DNA from: Streptomyces globisporus
GTDB lineage: Bacteria; Actinomycetota; Actinomycetes; Streptomycetales; Streptomycetaceae
Length of the DNA: 43,041 nucleotides
Direction: 5' to 3'
Assembly: GCF_003501885.1 (NCBI RefSeq)
Contig: NZ_QWFA01000022.1
Location: 1-43,041 of the forward strand
In this document: one piece after another, positions 1-8,486 of the stretch
How the letters are laid out: each line of letters starts with the position of its first letter
How positions within the stretch are numbered: the stretch's first letter is position 1
Notes under the pieces: generated by a model
Seen by the model: only the letters and a program-made list of their open reading frames with translations
Told to the model about the DNA's origin: nothing
Database searches by the model: none
Made by a program: the position numbers and the translations under genes

Positions 1-2
1 TC

Positions 3-1298
3 CCCGATCGGCCCTCCCCGGGCGACCCCGCAAATACCTCGCCCCCACCCCCGTCCTGGGGCCGGGCGCGGGCGGTTGCGGCCCGGGCTGGGCGGGGCGG
101 GCCGCCCGCGACGATCCGGGTGCCGCTCGACCGTGCGCTGGGCCACGTGCTGGCCGAGGCGCTCGGCGCGCTCACCGATCTGCCGTCCTTCGACACCTCG
201 GCCATGGACGGCTGGGCCGTCGCCGGGCCCGGCCCCTGGGCGTTCGAGGCCGGGGCGGGGCTCCTCGCCGGACGCGGCCCGGCCGCCGCGCTGCCCGACG
301 GCACCGCCGTACGGATCGCCACCGGCGCCCGCGTACCGCCCGACACCACGGCCGTCATCCGCAGCGAGCACGCCCACGTCGACGAGGCCAGGAGCCTGCT
401 GCACGCCAGGCGGTCCGTGGTCACCGGGCAGGACATCAGGCCTCGGGGCCAGGAATGCCGCTCGGGCGAGCAGCTCGTTCCGGCCGGGACGGTCGTGACC
501 CCAGCGGTGCTGGGCCTCGCCGCGGCCGCCGGGTACGACGCGCTGCCCGTCGTGCCCCGCCCGCGCGTCGACATCCTCGTCCTCGGCGACGAACTCCTCA
601 ATGCCGGTCTGCCGCACGACGGGCTGATCCGGGACGCCCTCGGCCCCATGCTCGGCCCCTGGTTGCGGGCCCTCGGCGCCGAGGTCTCCGGCCCTCGCCG
701 GCTCGGGGACGACGCCGGGGCGCTGCGCGACGCCCTCAGCTCCTCCGACGCCGACCTGATCGTCACCACCGGGGGCACCGCCGCCGGCCCGGTCGACCAT
801 GTGCACCCGGTCCTCGAAGCCCTCGGGTCCGAACTGCTGGTGGACGGGGTCGCGGTGCGCCCCGGCCACCCCATGCTGCTGGCCCGGCTGCGGGCCTCCG
901 GGCAGGCGGAAGGGCCCCCGGACGGGCCGTATCTCGTCGGGTTGCCCGGCAATCCGCTCGCGGCCGTATCGGGTCTGCTGACGCTCGCGGAGCCGCTGCT
1001 CGCGGGCATCGCGGGCCGCGCCGCCCAGGACCCGTACCGGGCCCTCGTCCATGCCGAGGTGCCCGGCCATCCGCACGACACCCGCCTCGTCCCCGTGGTC
1101 CACCGCCCGGGCCGGGCGGGCGGCCGGGACCATGTCGCGCCGCTGCGCTACAACGGGCCCGCGATGCTGCGGGGGATCGCCGCGGCGGACGGACTGGCTG
1201 TGGTGCCGCCGGGCGGGGTACGGTCCGGCACCGAGGTGGAGATTCTGGATCTCCCATGGGCCCCGGCGACGCCGTGGACGGAAGGGTGTTTCACGTGA
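3..1298 (+). CDS. moeA: MoeA-like molybdopterin molybdotransferase, 5' end outside window
   Basis: By family, MoeA inserts molybdate into adenylated molybdopterin in the cytosol, the last general step of molybdenum cofactor synthesis. The frame is open from the first bases of the window and residues encoded before the GTG at 120 (WGRARAVAARAG) look like the normal MoeA N-terminus, so the true start probably lies upstream; 431 residues are visible. The N-terminal core is recognisable (SFDTSAMDGWAVAGPGPW at 190-240), as is the MoCF-binding domain with GDELL, a TTGGTAAGPVDH loop, RPGHPMLLA and GLPGNPLAA. The loop usually reads TGGVSxGxxD, so this copy is diverged and could be a paralogue of the main moeA. 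The TGA stop overlaps the GTG of the next gene inside a parS site. Family assignment is firm; activity is less certain. Confidence 0.85.
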   Translation, partial: PDRPSPGDPANTSPPPPSWGRARAVAARAGRGGPPATIRVPLDRALGHVLAEALGALTDLPSFDTSAMDGWAVAGPGPWAFEAGAGLLAGRGPAAALPDGTAVRIATGARVPPDTTAVIRSEHAHVDEARSLLHARRSVVTGQDIRPRGQECRSGEQLVPAGTVVTPAVLGLAAAAGYDALPVVPRPRVDILVLGDELLNAGLPHDGLIRDALGPMLGPWLRALGAEVSGPRRLGDDAGALRDALSSSDADLIVTTGGTAAGPVDHVHPVLEALGSELLVDGVAVRPGHPMLLARLRASGQAEGPPDGPYLVGLPGNPLAAVSGLLTLAEPLLAGIAGRAAQDPYRALVHAEVPGHPHDTRLVPVVHRPGRAGGRDHVAPLRYNGPAMLRGIAAADGLAVVPPGGVRSGTEVEILDLPWAPATPWTEGCFT

Positions 1299-1301
1299 AA
1301 C
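1288..1301. promoter_or_regulatory. parS centromere site 1 (ParB binding), GTTTCACGTGAAAC
   Basis: This is a perfect 14-bp palindrome identical to the core ParB site of Bacillus and Streptomyces (consensus TGTTTCACGTGAAACA). The 5' flank T matches the 16-mer; the 3' flank is T instead of A. It contains both the TGA stop of the MoeA-like gene (1296-1298) and the GTG start of the channel gene (1295-1297). Confidence 0.93.
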
Positions 1302-2398
1302 TTCCCGGCCACGATGCGATGGCCAGGCGAGCCGACGAAGTGGTCGTACCGACGCGGGTGATGCTCCCCCGCCGGGTGGCCCTCGGGCCGGCCCGCCAGG
1401 TCGCCAAGCGCCTGCTGATGGCGCTGCTCGTGCTGGCCGCGACCGTGCTGATCGTCTGGCTCGATCGCAGCGGCTACAACGACAACGCCGACGGTGAGGT
1501 CGACCTGCTCGACGCGATTTACTACGCGACGGTCACCCTCTCCACCACCGGGTACGGCGACATCACGCCGTACAGCGACGGGGCGCGACTGATCAACGTG
1601 GTGCTCGTGACACCGCTGCGCGTGATGTTCCTGATCATCCTGGTCGGTACCACTCTCGAGGTCCTCACGGAGCGGACCCGGGAGGACTTCCGGCTGAAGC
1701 GTTGGAGAGCCAACTTGCGAGACCACACCGTCGTCGTCGGCTTCGGCACGAAGGGCCGTTCGGCGATTCTGACCCTCTGCGCCACCGGTCTGTCGAAGGA
1801 CCAGATCGTCATCGTCGACCCGGCCACCAAAGTGATCGAGGCCGCCAACGCCGAGGGCTTCACCGGTGTGCTCGGTGACGCCACCCGCAGCGATGTGCTG
1901 CTGCGCGCCGAGCTCCAGAAGGCGCGTCAGATCATCATCGCGACCCAGCGCGACGACACCGCCGTCCTGGTCGCGCTGACCGCGCGCCAGCTGAACCGCG
2001 GAGCGAAGATCGTGGCGGCGGTCCGCGAGGAGGAGAACGCGCCCCTGCTCCGGCAGTCCGGCGCGGACGCGGTGATCACCAGCGCCAGCGCCGCGGGACG
2101 GCTGCTCGGCCTCTCCGTCCTCAGCCCGAGCGCGGGCACCGTGATGGAGGACCTGATCCAGCAGGGCAGCGGCCTCGATCTCGTCGAACGGCCGGTCATA
2201 AAGGCCGAGGTGGGCAAGAACGTACGGGAGACCGAGGACCTGGTCGTCAGTGTGCTGCGCGGACACCGGCTGCTCGGTTACGACGATCCGGCGGCCAGCC
2301 CCCTGCAGTTGACGGACCGGGTCATCACCATCGTGAGGGCGAGCCCCAGTTCGGCCGCGGTGCCGAAGCACCCGATGCCTCCGCACCAGCGACCCTGA
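1295..2398 (+). CDS. two-TM potassium channel with RCK/TrkA-N regulatory domain
   Basis: This is a membrane ion channel of the MthK/Kch type, 367 residues if the GTG within parS is used; ATG 1319 would remove eight. One TM helix (about residues 40-56) is followed by a pore loop with the potassium filter TTGYGD (83-88) and a second helix (about 99-118). A cytosolic Rossmann-fold RCK domain begins with VVVGFGTKGRS (145-154) and continues to a C-terminal ligand-binding half. By family such channels form tetramers gated by ions or nucleotides bound to the RCK ring. GTG overlaps the upstream TGA as GTGA, so translation is probably coupled to the MoeA-like gene, with no obvious functional link. The N-terminus is basic and disordered-looking. 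Ion specificity follows from the filter sequence; the gating ligand is unknown. Confidence 0.9.
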   Translation: MKLPGHDAMARRADEVVVPTRVMLPRRVALGPARQVAKRLLMALLVLAATVLIVWLDRSGYNDNADGEVDLLDAIYYATVTLSTTGYGDITPYSDGARLINVVLVTPLRVMFLIILVGTTLEVLTERTREDFRLKRWRANLRDHTVVVGFGTKGRSAILTLCATGLSKDQIVIVDPATKVIEAANAEGFTGVLGDATRSDVLLRAELQKARQIIIATQRDDTAVLVALTARQLNRGAKIVAAVREEENAPLLRQSGADAVITSASAAGRLLGLSVLSPSAGTVMEDLIQQGSGLDLVERPVIKAEVGKNVRETEDLVVSVLRGHRLLGYDDPAASPLQLTDRVITIVRASPSSAAVPKHPMPPHQRP

Positions 2399-2447
2399 CC
2401 GACGAGGCGTCCGCCCGGGCGAGCACGGCGGGAGTAGCCTCGCGGCC

Positions 2448-3437
2448 ATGCATGCGATCACGATTCCCGAACCCGGTGGCCCCGAGGCGCTCGTCTGGGC
2501 CGAGGTGCCCGATCCCGTACCCGGTGACGGCGAGGTCCTCGTCGAGGTCGTCGCCAGCGCTGTGAACCGTGCCGACGTGCTCCAGCGGCAGGGCTTCTAC
2601 GACCCGCCGCCCGGCGCGTCCCCCTACCCCGGACTGGAGTGCGCGGGCCGTATCGCCGCGCTCGGCCCCGGGGTGACCGGCTGGGCGGTCGGCGACGCCG
2701 TGTGCGCGCTGCTGGCGGGCGGCGGTTACGCGGAGAAGGTCGCCGTTCCGGCCGGCCAGCTCCTCCCCGTACCGGAGGGCGTCGACCTGGTGGAGGCCGC
2801 GGCGCTGCCCGAGGTCACCGCGACCGTGTGGTCCAACGTCTTCATGGTGTCCCACCTGCGCCCCGGCGAGACCTTCCTGGTGCACGGCGGCTCCAGCGGC
2901 ATCGGCACGATGGCGATCCAGCTGGCGAAGGCGGTCGGCGCCCGGGTCGCGGTCACGGCGGGCAGCCCCGAGAAGCTCGCCCGGTGCGCCGAGCTGGGGG
3001 CGGACATCCTCATCAACTACCGCGAGCAGGACTTCGTCGAGGAGATCCGGGAGAACACCGCCGGAGCGGGGGCCGACGTCATCCTGGACCTCATCGGTGC
3101 CAAGTATCTGGACCGGAACGTCCAGGCGCTCGCGGTCAACGGCCGCCTCGCGATCATCGGTCTCCAGGGCGGTGCCAAGGGTGAGCTGAACATCGGCGCC
3201 CTGCTGACCAAGAGGGCCGCCGTCACCGCGACCTCCCTGCGGGGCCGCCCGCTCCAGGAGAAGGCCGCCATCGTCGCCGCCGTACGCGAGCACGTGTGGC
3301 CGTTGATCGGCGGCGGGGTGGTCAAGCCCGTGGTGGACCGGGCGCTGCCGATGGCGGACGCCGCCGAGGCGCACCGGGTGCTGGAGTCCAGTGCGCACAT
3401 GGGCAAGGTGCTGCTGGTGGCGCCGTCGGCCGGCTGA
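2448..3437 (+). CDS. NAD(P)H:quinone oxidoreductase, MDR superfamily
   Basis: This is a 329-residue zinc-free medium-chain dehydrogenase/reductase of the quinone oxidoreductase (Qor/PIG3-like) class, which uses NADPH to reduce quinones or other enone electrophiles in the cytosol. The N-terminal GroES-like half carries AVNRADVLQRQGFYDPPPG and YPGLECAG. The cofactor half has the NADPH-binding VHGGSSGIGTMAIQLAK (about residues 145-161) and ends with the usual AHxxLExxxxxGKVLL element. No cluster of structural-zinc cysteines is present. ATG 2448 is chosen because it begins MHAITIPEPGGP, the normal start for this family. It lies 49 bases after the channel gene and ends just before a strong terminator hairpin. 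The natural substrate cannot be told from sequence. Confidence 0.9.
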   Translation: MHAITIPEPGGPEALVWAEVPDPVPGDGEVLVEVVASAVNRADVLQRQGFYDPPPGASPYPGLECAGRIAALGPGVTGWAVGDAVCALLAGGGYAEKVAVPAGQLLPVPEGVDLVEAAALPEVTATVWSNVFMVSHLRPGETFLVHGGSSGIGTMAIQLAKAVGARVAVTAGSPEKLARCAELGADILINYREQDFVEEIRENTAGAGADVILDLIGAKYLDRNVQALAVNGRLAIIGLQGGAKGELNIGALLTKRAAVTATSLRGRPLQEKAAIVAAVREHVWPLIGGGVVKPVVDRALPMADAAEAHRVLESSAHMGKVLLVAPSAG

Positions 3438-3443
3438 TCAGGA

Positions 3444-3480
3444 CCGTTCCCGATCCGGGCTCGGCCCGGATCGGGAACGG
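3444..3480. terminator. perfect 17-bp hairpin between convergent genes
   Basis: CCGTTCCCGATCCGGGC pairs perfectly with its complement across a three-base loop. It separates the MDR gene (plus) from bpa (minus), whose stop is 9 bases further on, so it can end transcripts from both sides. There is no U-tract, as is usual in high-GC actinomycetes. Confidence 0.85.
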
Positions 3481-3488
3481 ATGCGGAT

Positions 3489-4037
3489 TTACAGATACGG
3501 GCCCGAGCGGATCGGGCCGTGCGGGTCCGCGCCGCCCTCCTCGTCCTCGTGGGCCATACCGGGCGGCAGCGCGCGGCGCATCTGCTCCAGCTGGGCGCGG
3601 GCGGCCATCTGCTGGGCGAACAGCGCCGTCTGGATGCCGTGGAAGAGGCCCTCCAGCCAGCCCACGAGCTGGGCCTGCGCGATCCGCAGCTCGGCCTCGG
3701 AGGGCACCGACTCCTCGGTGAACGGCAGCGAGAGCCGCTCCAGCTCCTCGACCAGCTCGGGCGCCAGACCGTCCTCCAGCTCCTTCACGGAGCTGGCGTG
3801 GATCTCCTTCAGCCTGACCCGGCTCGCCTCGTCGAGAGGAGCCGCCCTGACCTCCTCCAGAAGCTGCTTGATCATGCTGCCGATGCGCATGACCTTCGCG
3901 GGCTGCTCCACCATTTCCGTCACCGGGACCTCGCGCGACTCGTCGTCACTGGCACCGCCGCCGATAGCCATTCCGTCCTGGCCCACAACAAGGACCTGCG
4001 GGTGCTCCTGCGACCGGTCATTCCTCGGCATTTCCAT
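3489..4037 (-). CDS. bpa: bacterial proteasome activator Bpa (DUF2587 family)
   Basis: Bpa (PafE in Mycobacterium) is an ATP-independent ring that docks on the 20S proteasome and opens its gate for unfolded substrates. This 182-residue protein has the family's disordered acidic N-terminus, a helical core (residues about 50-150, including MRIGSMIKQLLEEVR, ELEDGLAPELVEELERL and AQLVGWLEGLFHGIQTALFAQQM) and a C-terminal docking tail ending SGPYL. The mycobacterial tail ends GQYL (recalled), so the docking element is conserved in form with Pro in place of Gln. ATG 4037 gives MEMPRND; ATG 4031 two codons on is an alternative, and neither has a strong Shine-Dalgarno. No proteasome genes are nearby. 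It stands alone between two terminators. Confidence 0.9.
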   Translation of the reverse strand: MEMPRNDRSQEHPQVLVVGQDGMAIGGGASDDESREVPVTEMVEQPAKVMRIGSMIKQLLEEVRAAPLDEASRVRLKEIHASSVKELEDGLAPELVEELERLSLPFTEESVPSEAELRIAQAQLVGWLEGLFHGIQTALFAQQMAARAQLEQMRRALPPGMAHEDEEGGADPHGPIRSGPYL

Positions 4038-4074
4038 GCCGCCATTGTCTCGCACACGTGCCGTACACCACGTT

Positions 4075-4116
4075 GGTGCCCCCGAAAACGGAAGATCCAC
4101 CGTCTTCGGGGGCACC
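4075..4116. terminator. terminator hairpin of the ABC transporter unit
   Basis: GGTGCCCCCGAA (4075-4086) pairs with TTCGGGGGCACC (4105-4116). An inner ACGG/CCGT stem follows a single mismatch, and the loop is eight bases. It lies downstream of the permease stop on the minus strand and upstream of bpa. Confidence 0.85.
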
Positions 4117-4147
4117 GGAACCCCTACGAGAGCCCCGGACGCGCCGT

Positions 4148-7009
4148 TCAGCCCGCGCGCCGGGCCAGGATCAGCCGGGAGCTGGTGAGAGCGGCGGCCA
4201 GCAGACCGGCGAGCACCGGAACGACCAGGGCCAGCAGCCCGACCGTCTCCCACGGCATCACGATCGGCGTGTACGCCGACTGCATCGGGTCCTCGCGCAT
4301 CTCCGACAGTGCCGCGCGCAGGTCGGTCAACCGCAGGGCGATCGCGGGGACGAGCCCCGCCACCGTCCCCAGCAGGACCCCGGTCAGGGCGACGACCAGG
4401 CACTGGAAGCCGGACAGCGAGCGCCGTACGCCCGGGGGCGCGCCCACCGCGCTGAGCGTGGTGAGGTCGGCCTCCGCGTCGGCCTTGGACAGCCCGGTCG
4501 TGATGGCCGCCGCGCCCAGGGTCACCACACCGGCGAACAGGGCGAGGACCAGCAGGATCGTGTCGGTGTCGTCGTGCCTCCGAAACTCTTCGTCCGAGCT
4601 CATCAGGTACGCACGGTTTCCGGCCTGGTCGATCGCCGCGTAGGCCGCCTGGGTCTCGGCGTCCGTGGCGTCGCGGCCGAGCGCGTAGAAGCTGCCGTAG
4701 TCCTCGACGTGCAGCCCGAGCCGTTCGGCGGCTTTCTCCGGCATGACCATCCGGATGCCGGGGGTCGCCGCGAAGCGGTCCGGCGCGACGTACACCTTCA
4801 GCCGGTCCGTGGTGGTGCGGGCCTTGCCGGGGTGCTGGACCCGGTTCTTCTTGTCCCGGTCGTTGTAGAGGTGGGTGGCCTTGAGGGTGACCTCGCCGTT
4901 CTTCGCGTACGCCGAGTTCAGCAGGACGGGGGTGCCTTCGGAGAGGGCCTTCGCCGCCGCCGGGTCGTCGAGCTTCACGTACGTGTCGAGGACGTCCGCG
5001 CCCCCGATGACGATCTTGTGTTCACCGGTGCCGAACGAGACCATCGTGTAGTTCTCGTCCATGCAGGCCGGGGAGTTCATCATCCGCTTGTGCTCGTCGG
5101 CGGAGAGCCGCAGGGCGAGTTCCTTGGCGCCCTTGCCCTTGAGCGGGCAGCTGTGGCCCTTGCCGGTGGGCTTGACGAGTTCGAGGGTGCCACAGCCGTT
5201 CTCCTCCTCGTAGTAGACCGAGCAGTCGCTGCCGGCCCAGACCCGCCCGAAGTCGGCGGGCTTGCCGCTGACCGGGTAGTTCTGCTCGACGGCCGCCCGG
5301 GAGCGGGGGAGTTCGGCGTCCGCGCCGATGTCGGAGGCCGCCAGCGCGACGGTGCCCGGGGTCATGTTGGGTACGTAGTCGTACGCCTGCTCGGCGGCGT
5401 TGCTGCTGGTGTACGTGGCGATGGCGACGCTCCCCGCGACGGCCGCCATCACGGCGGCGACGGCGGGAGCGGTGCGGCCACGGTTGCGGGCCGCGTCGCG
5501 CAGGGCGATCCGGGGCGTCAGCGGGAGGCGTCGGCCGAGCCGGCCGAGGAAGCCGACGATCACCGGGATGCAGGCGAGCACCCCCAGTTCGGCCAGGACG
5601 GAACCGCCGGCGACGAAGGCGGTGTCTCCGGCCACCCCGCCCCAGACAGCGACGCCGACACCCGCGGTGAGCGCGATGACGCCGATCACGGGCAGCACGC
5701 GGGAGCTGCGACGGGTGCCGCGCCGGCCGGTGAGCGACTCCAGGACCGACTGGCGGCCCGCGACGATCGCCGGGGCGAGCGCCGCGAGGACACCGGTGAC
5801 CAGGCCGAGCGCGGCGATGCCGAGGATCTCCCAGGGCCGTACGGTCAGTTCGCCGAAGCGGTTGCCCGTGTAGTCCTCGATCATCGGGCGGAACAGGGCG
5901 GTCAGGCCGAACCCGGCACCGACCCCGGCCGCCGCCCCGACCCCGCCGAGTACCGCGCCGCCCGCGAGCACCACGGCCCGGATCTGGCCCCGGTCGGCGC
6001 CGCACGAGCCGACGAGGCCCAGCTGGCGGCGTGACCGCCGCGCGCCCACGGCGAACGCCGGACCGGCCAGCAGCACGATCTCCAGGACGGCCATGGCGGC
6101 CACCGTGAGAACCGCGGCGGTGGTCTCCGTCTCGGTGGAGTACCCGCTGCTCATCGAGGACATCGGGACCTCGGAGTCCGGCGGCGGGTTCAGGGCGACC
6201 TGGCGGGACTTGACCACCACGCCCCCCTCGTTGGCAGCGAGGATGTCCTGCCAGGTCACGCCTGCCCCGGCCGGCCCCTTCACGAGCCAGTACGGATCGC
6301 TCGGCTGGGGCGGCAGGATCGACTCGTCGCGGTCGGCCGCCTTCTGCCACGGGGCGATGACCGAGCCGGGGAGCGCGTAGAGGGCGTCGGCCCGCAGGTC
6401 GGCGGGGAGTTCGACCGTGCCGGTGAGGGTGTAGGTCTGCTCGGGGCCGCGCACGGTGACGCGGTCGCCGATGGACAGCCCGGCCGCCTCGACGAAGTCC
6501 GAGGTCGCGGCGATCTCGTTCGGCTTGAGCGGGTAGGCGCCCTCGGTCAGCTCGATGCGGCCGCGGAGCATCGGGTCGGAGATGCGCAGTTCGCTGATCT
6601 CGGTGTCGGCGATGCCGTGCCGGGTGGTCACCGACGCGGGCAGGCTCCGCTCGGTCAGGGATCGCGAGCCCTCCGGGAAGGCGGCCGGCACGTCGACCGG
6701 CTTCGCCTGCTCCTCGGGGGTCGGGTCGGGGGCGCCCTCGGGAGTGGTCCAGTTGATGCCGTCGGGCATCTGCTGGAGCTTCACCGGGCCGACGCTCGTG
6801 GCCATGAACCGGGCGTCGGCCGAGCCCAGTTCCGCCGTCAGCTCCTCGGCCTTGGTGGGCAGGGCGCTGCGGTAGGTGAGGTCGGCGGCGGTCACGCCGA
6901 GGACCGGCAGGGCGATCATCGCGACGACCAGGGCGCTGCGGCCCTTGGCCCGTGCCGCGTCGCGCCGGGCTATGCGGAAGGCTGCGAGCCAGCCGGGGAG
7001 AGGGCTCAC
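4148..7009 (-). CDS. FtsX/MacB-type ABC transporter permease with large ectodomains
   Basis: This 953-residue permease has a first membrane helix (about 25-45) followed by an extracellular region to about 285, a three-helix FtsX block (about 290-480), a second MacB-like half with another ectodomain (about 515-810) and a final FtsX block (about 813-945). The architecture is that of actinobacterial permeases that expel lipids or antimicrobial peptides or transmit a mechanical signal, rather than import solutes. Four cysteines sit in the second ectodomain (596, 606, 621, 649), enough for two disulfides. It starts at GTG 7009, overlapping the TGA of the ATPase gene by four bases, so the two are translationally coupled. 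Regulation probably comes from the PadR repressor upstream. The substrate is unknown. Confidence 0.9.
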   Translation of the reverse strand: MSPLPGWLAAFRIARRDAARAKGRSALVVAMIALPVLGVTAADLTYRSALPTKAEELTAELGSADARFMATSVGPVKLQQMPDGINWTTPEGAPDPTPEEQAKPVDVPAAFPEGSRSLTERSLPASVTTRHGIADTEISELRISDPMLRGRIELTEGAYPLKPNEIAATSDFVEAAGLSIGDRVTVRGPEQTYTLTGTVELPADLRADALYALPGSVIAPWQKAADRDESILPPQPSDPYWLVKGPAGAGVTWQDILAANEGGVVVKSRQVALNPPPDSEVPMSSMSSGYSTETETTAAVLTVAAMAVLEIVLLAGPAFAVGARRSRRQLGLVGSCGADRGQIRAVVLAGGAVLGGVGAAAGVGAGFGLTALFRPMIEDYTGNRFGELTVRPWEILGIAALGLVTGVLAALAPAIVAGRQSVLESLTGRRGTRRSSRVLPVIGVIALTAGVGVAVWGGVAGDTAFVAGGSVLAELGVLACIPVIVGFLGRLGRRLPLTPRIALRDAARNRGRTAPAVAAVMAAVAGSVAIATYTSSNAAEQAYDYVPNMTPGTVALAASDIGADAELPRSRAAVEQNYPVSGKPADFGRVWAGSDCSVYYEEENGCGTLELVKPTGKGHSCPLKGKGAKELALRLSADEHKRMMNSPACMDENYTMVSFGTGEHKIVIGGADVLDTYVKLDDPAAAKALSEGTPVLLNSAYAKNGEVTLKATHLYNDRDKKNRVQHPGKARTTTDRLKVYVAPDRFAATPGIRMVMPEKAAERLGLHVEDYGSFYALGRDATDAETQAAYAAIDQAGNRAYLMSSDEEFRRHDDTDTILLVLALFAGVVTLGAAAITTGLSKADAEADLTTLSAVGAPPGVRRSLSGFQCLVVALTGVLLGTVAGLVPAIALRLTDLRAALSEMREDPMQSAYTPIVMPWETVGLLALVVPVLAGLLAAALTSSRLILARRAG

Positions 7010-7788
7010 GCGGTGGCCTCGGCGCTTCCGGCGGCGAGCAGGGAGTCGGCCTCCGTGGTCACCGTCTGGTCGACGATCGAGCCGTCCCGGAGGAACACGA
7101 CCCGGTCGGCCCAGGCCGCGTACCGGGGCTCATGGGTCACCATGACGCCCGCTGCCCCCTGGTCGCAACGGGCGCGCAGCAGGGCGAGGATCGCCTCGCC
7201 GGTCTCGGAGTCGAGCGCTCCGGTCGGCTCGTCGGCGAGTACGAGACGCCGGTCGCCGACGAGGGCGCGGGCGATGGCGACGCGCTGCTGCTGGCCGCCG
7301 GACATCTCGTCGGGGAAGCGGTCGGCGATCGCTTCGAGCTTCATCTCGGCCAGCGCGGCGAGGGCCTCCTTGCGGGCCTTGCGCACGGAGACGCCGTCGA
7401 GTTCGCGGGGCAGCGCGATGTTCTCGGCGGCGGTCAGGGCGGGGATGAGGTTGTAGTCCTGGAAGACGTAGCCGACGCTGCGGCGGCGCAGGGCGGCCAT
7501 CCCCTTGGGGCCGAGGGCGGCGAGGTCCTGGCCCTCGATCACCACCTGGCCGCTCGTGGCGGTGTCGAGCCCGCCGGCGATGGTCAGCAGGGTGGACTTG
7601 CCGGAGCCGGAGGGGCCCATCACGGCGACCAGTTCGCCCGGGTACACGGAGAGGTGGATCCCGCGCAGGGCGTGCACCTCCGCGACGCCGGAGCCGTGGG
7701 TACGGGTCAGCGCCCGCAGTTCGAGTACGGGGCTGCCGCCGGGCGTCCCGGAGGACGACGGGGGCGACGGGGTTGCGGACGCGGGCAT
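7006..7788 (-). CDS. ABC transporter ATP-binding protein (LolD/MacB class)
   Basis: This is the 260-residue ATPase partner of the downstream permease. Walker A is GPSGSGKST, the signature is MSGGQQQRVAIARAL and Walker B is LVLADEPTGALD, all typical of the subfamily that powers FtsX-type permeases. A Ser/Pro-rich stretch of about 20 residues precedes the fold. ATG 7788 has GGGGA a few bases upstream. It lies between a PadR gene (74 bases upstream) and the permease (four-base overlap), giving one minus-strand operon padR-ATPase-permease. Confidence 0.95.
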   Translation of the reverse strand: MPASATPSPPSSSGTPGGSPVLELRALTRTHGSGVAEVHALRGIHLSVYPGELVAVMGPSGSGKSTLLTIAGGLDTATSGQVVIEGQDLAALGPKGMAALRRRSVGYVFQDYNLIPALTAAENIALPRELDGVSVRKARKEALAALAEMKLEAIADRFPDEMSGGQQQRVAIARALVGDRRLVLADEPTGALDSETGEAILALLRARCDQGAAGVMVTHEPRYAAWADRVVFLRDGSIVDQTVTTEADSLLAAGSAEATA

Positions 7789-7862
7789 GACGGGTTCCCC
7801 CTAGGAACAACTGGTGACGAACCAGGAATGGTCTGGGTCGGGCAAAAGCGGCGGCGCCGGTG

Positions 7863-8486
7863 TCAGCGCTGGGAGCGGGTCCGGTCGGCCAGCGCACGGG
7901 CCGGACCGCGGGTGGCCGCCGGGCCGGGCTCGGCCGAGGGCTCGGTGGCGGCGGCCTCGGCGAGGCGGACGAGCCGGGACTCGCAGTGTTCGAGCCAGCG
8001 GGCCTCGGCCTCCGCCTGGAAGATGAGCTGCTCCACGACGAGGAGCCAGGCCACCTCGTCCCGGTTGGCGGGGACGTCGGCCAGGGCCTGGGCCTTGAGC
8101 CGGGTGTAGTCCTGCATCGCCTTGAGCGTGTGGTGGCGCTGGGCCTGGATGACGTCCCGGATGTCGACGCCCGGCGCCCCCACGGCCATGGCGAGCTTGA
8201 TGGCCAGTTCGTCACGGGGCGGACTGGTGCGGTCCACGGGGGTCTCGAACCAGCTGCGCAGTTCGGTGCGGCCCTCGTCGGTGATCGCGTAGAGGTCGTG
8301 CCCGGCGTCGTCCGAGCCGTCCTGGACGATCAGGCCGTCGCGCTCCAGACGGCTGAGCGTCGTGTAGACCTGCCCGACGTTCAGGGGCCAGGTGGAGCCG
8401 GTGCGCGACTCGAACTCGGTGCGGAGCTGGGACCCGTAACGAGGGCCCCGCTCCAGCAGGGCCAGCAGGCCGTGGCGAATGGACAT
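7863..8486 (-). CDS. PadR-family transcriptional regulator
   Basis: This 207-residue PadR protein has an N-terminal winged helix (SIRHGLLALLERGPRYGSQLRTEF, then LNVGQVYTTLSRLERDGLI, about residues 2-60). A C-terminal helical dimerisation domain of the long subtype follows (IKLAMAVGAPGVDIRDVIQAQRHHTLKAM). PadR proteins are usually ligand-responsive repressors of adjacent ABC exporters, which fits the ATPase/permease genes immediately downstream. The frame is open further upstream, but ATG 8486 is chosen because it begins the conserved MSIRHGLLALL. That ATG sits inside a palindromic AT-rich site, so the protein very likely represses its own operon. Confidence 0.92.
   Translation of the reverse strand: MSIRHGLLALLERGPRYGSQLRTEFESRTGSTWPLNVGQVYTTLSRLERDGLIVQDGSDDAGHDLYAITDEGRTELRSWFETPVDRTSPPRDELAIKLAMAVGAPGVDIRDVIQAQRHHTLKAMQDYTRLKAQALADVPANRDEVAWLLVVEQLIFQAEAEARWLEHCESRLVRLAEAAATEPSAEPGPAATRGPARALADRTRSQR

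Noticed and set aside
4058..6034. A 658-codon open frame on the plus strand opposite the ABC permease gene
   Set aside because: It is an antisense shadow typical of GC-rich DNA: no family resemblance, Arg/Gly/Asp-rich composition, no plausible start signal, and the minus-strand permease is unmistakable.
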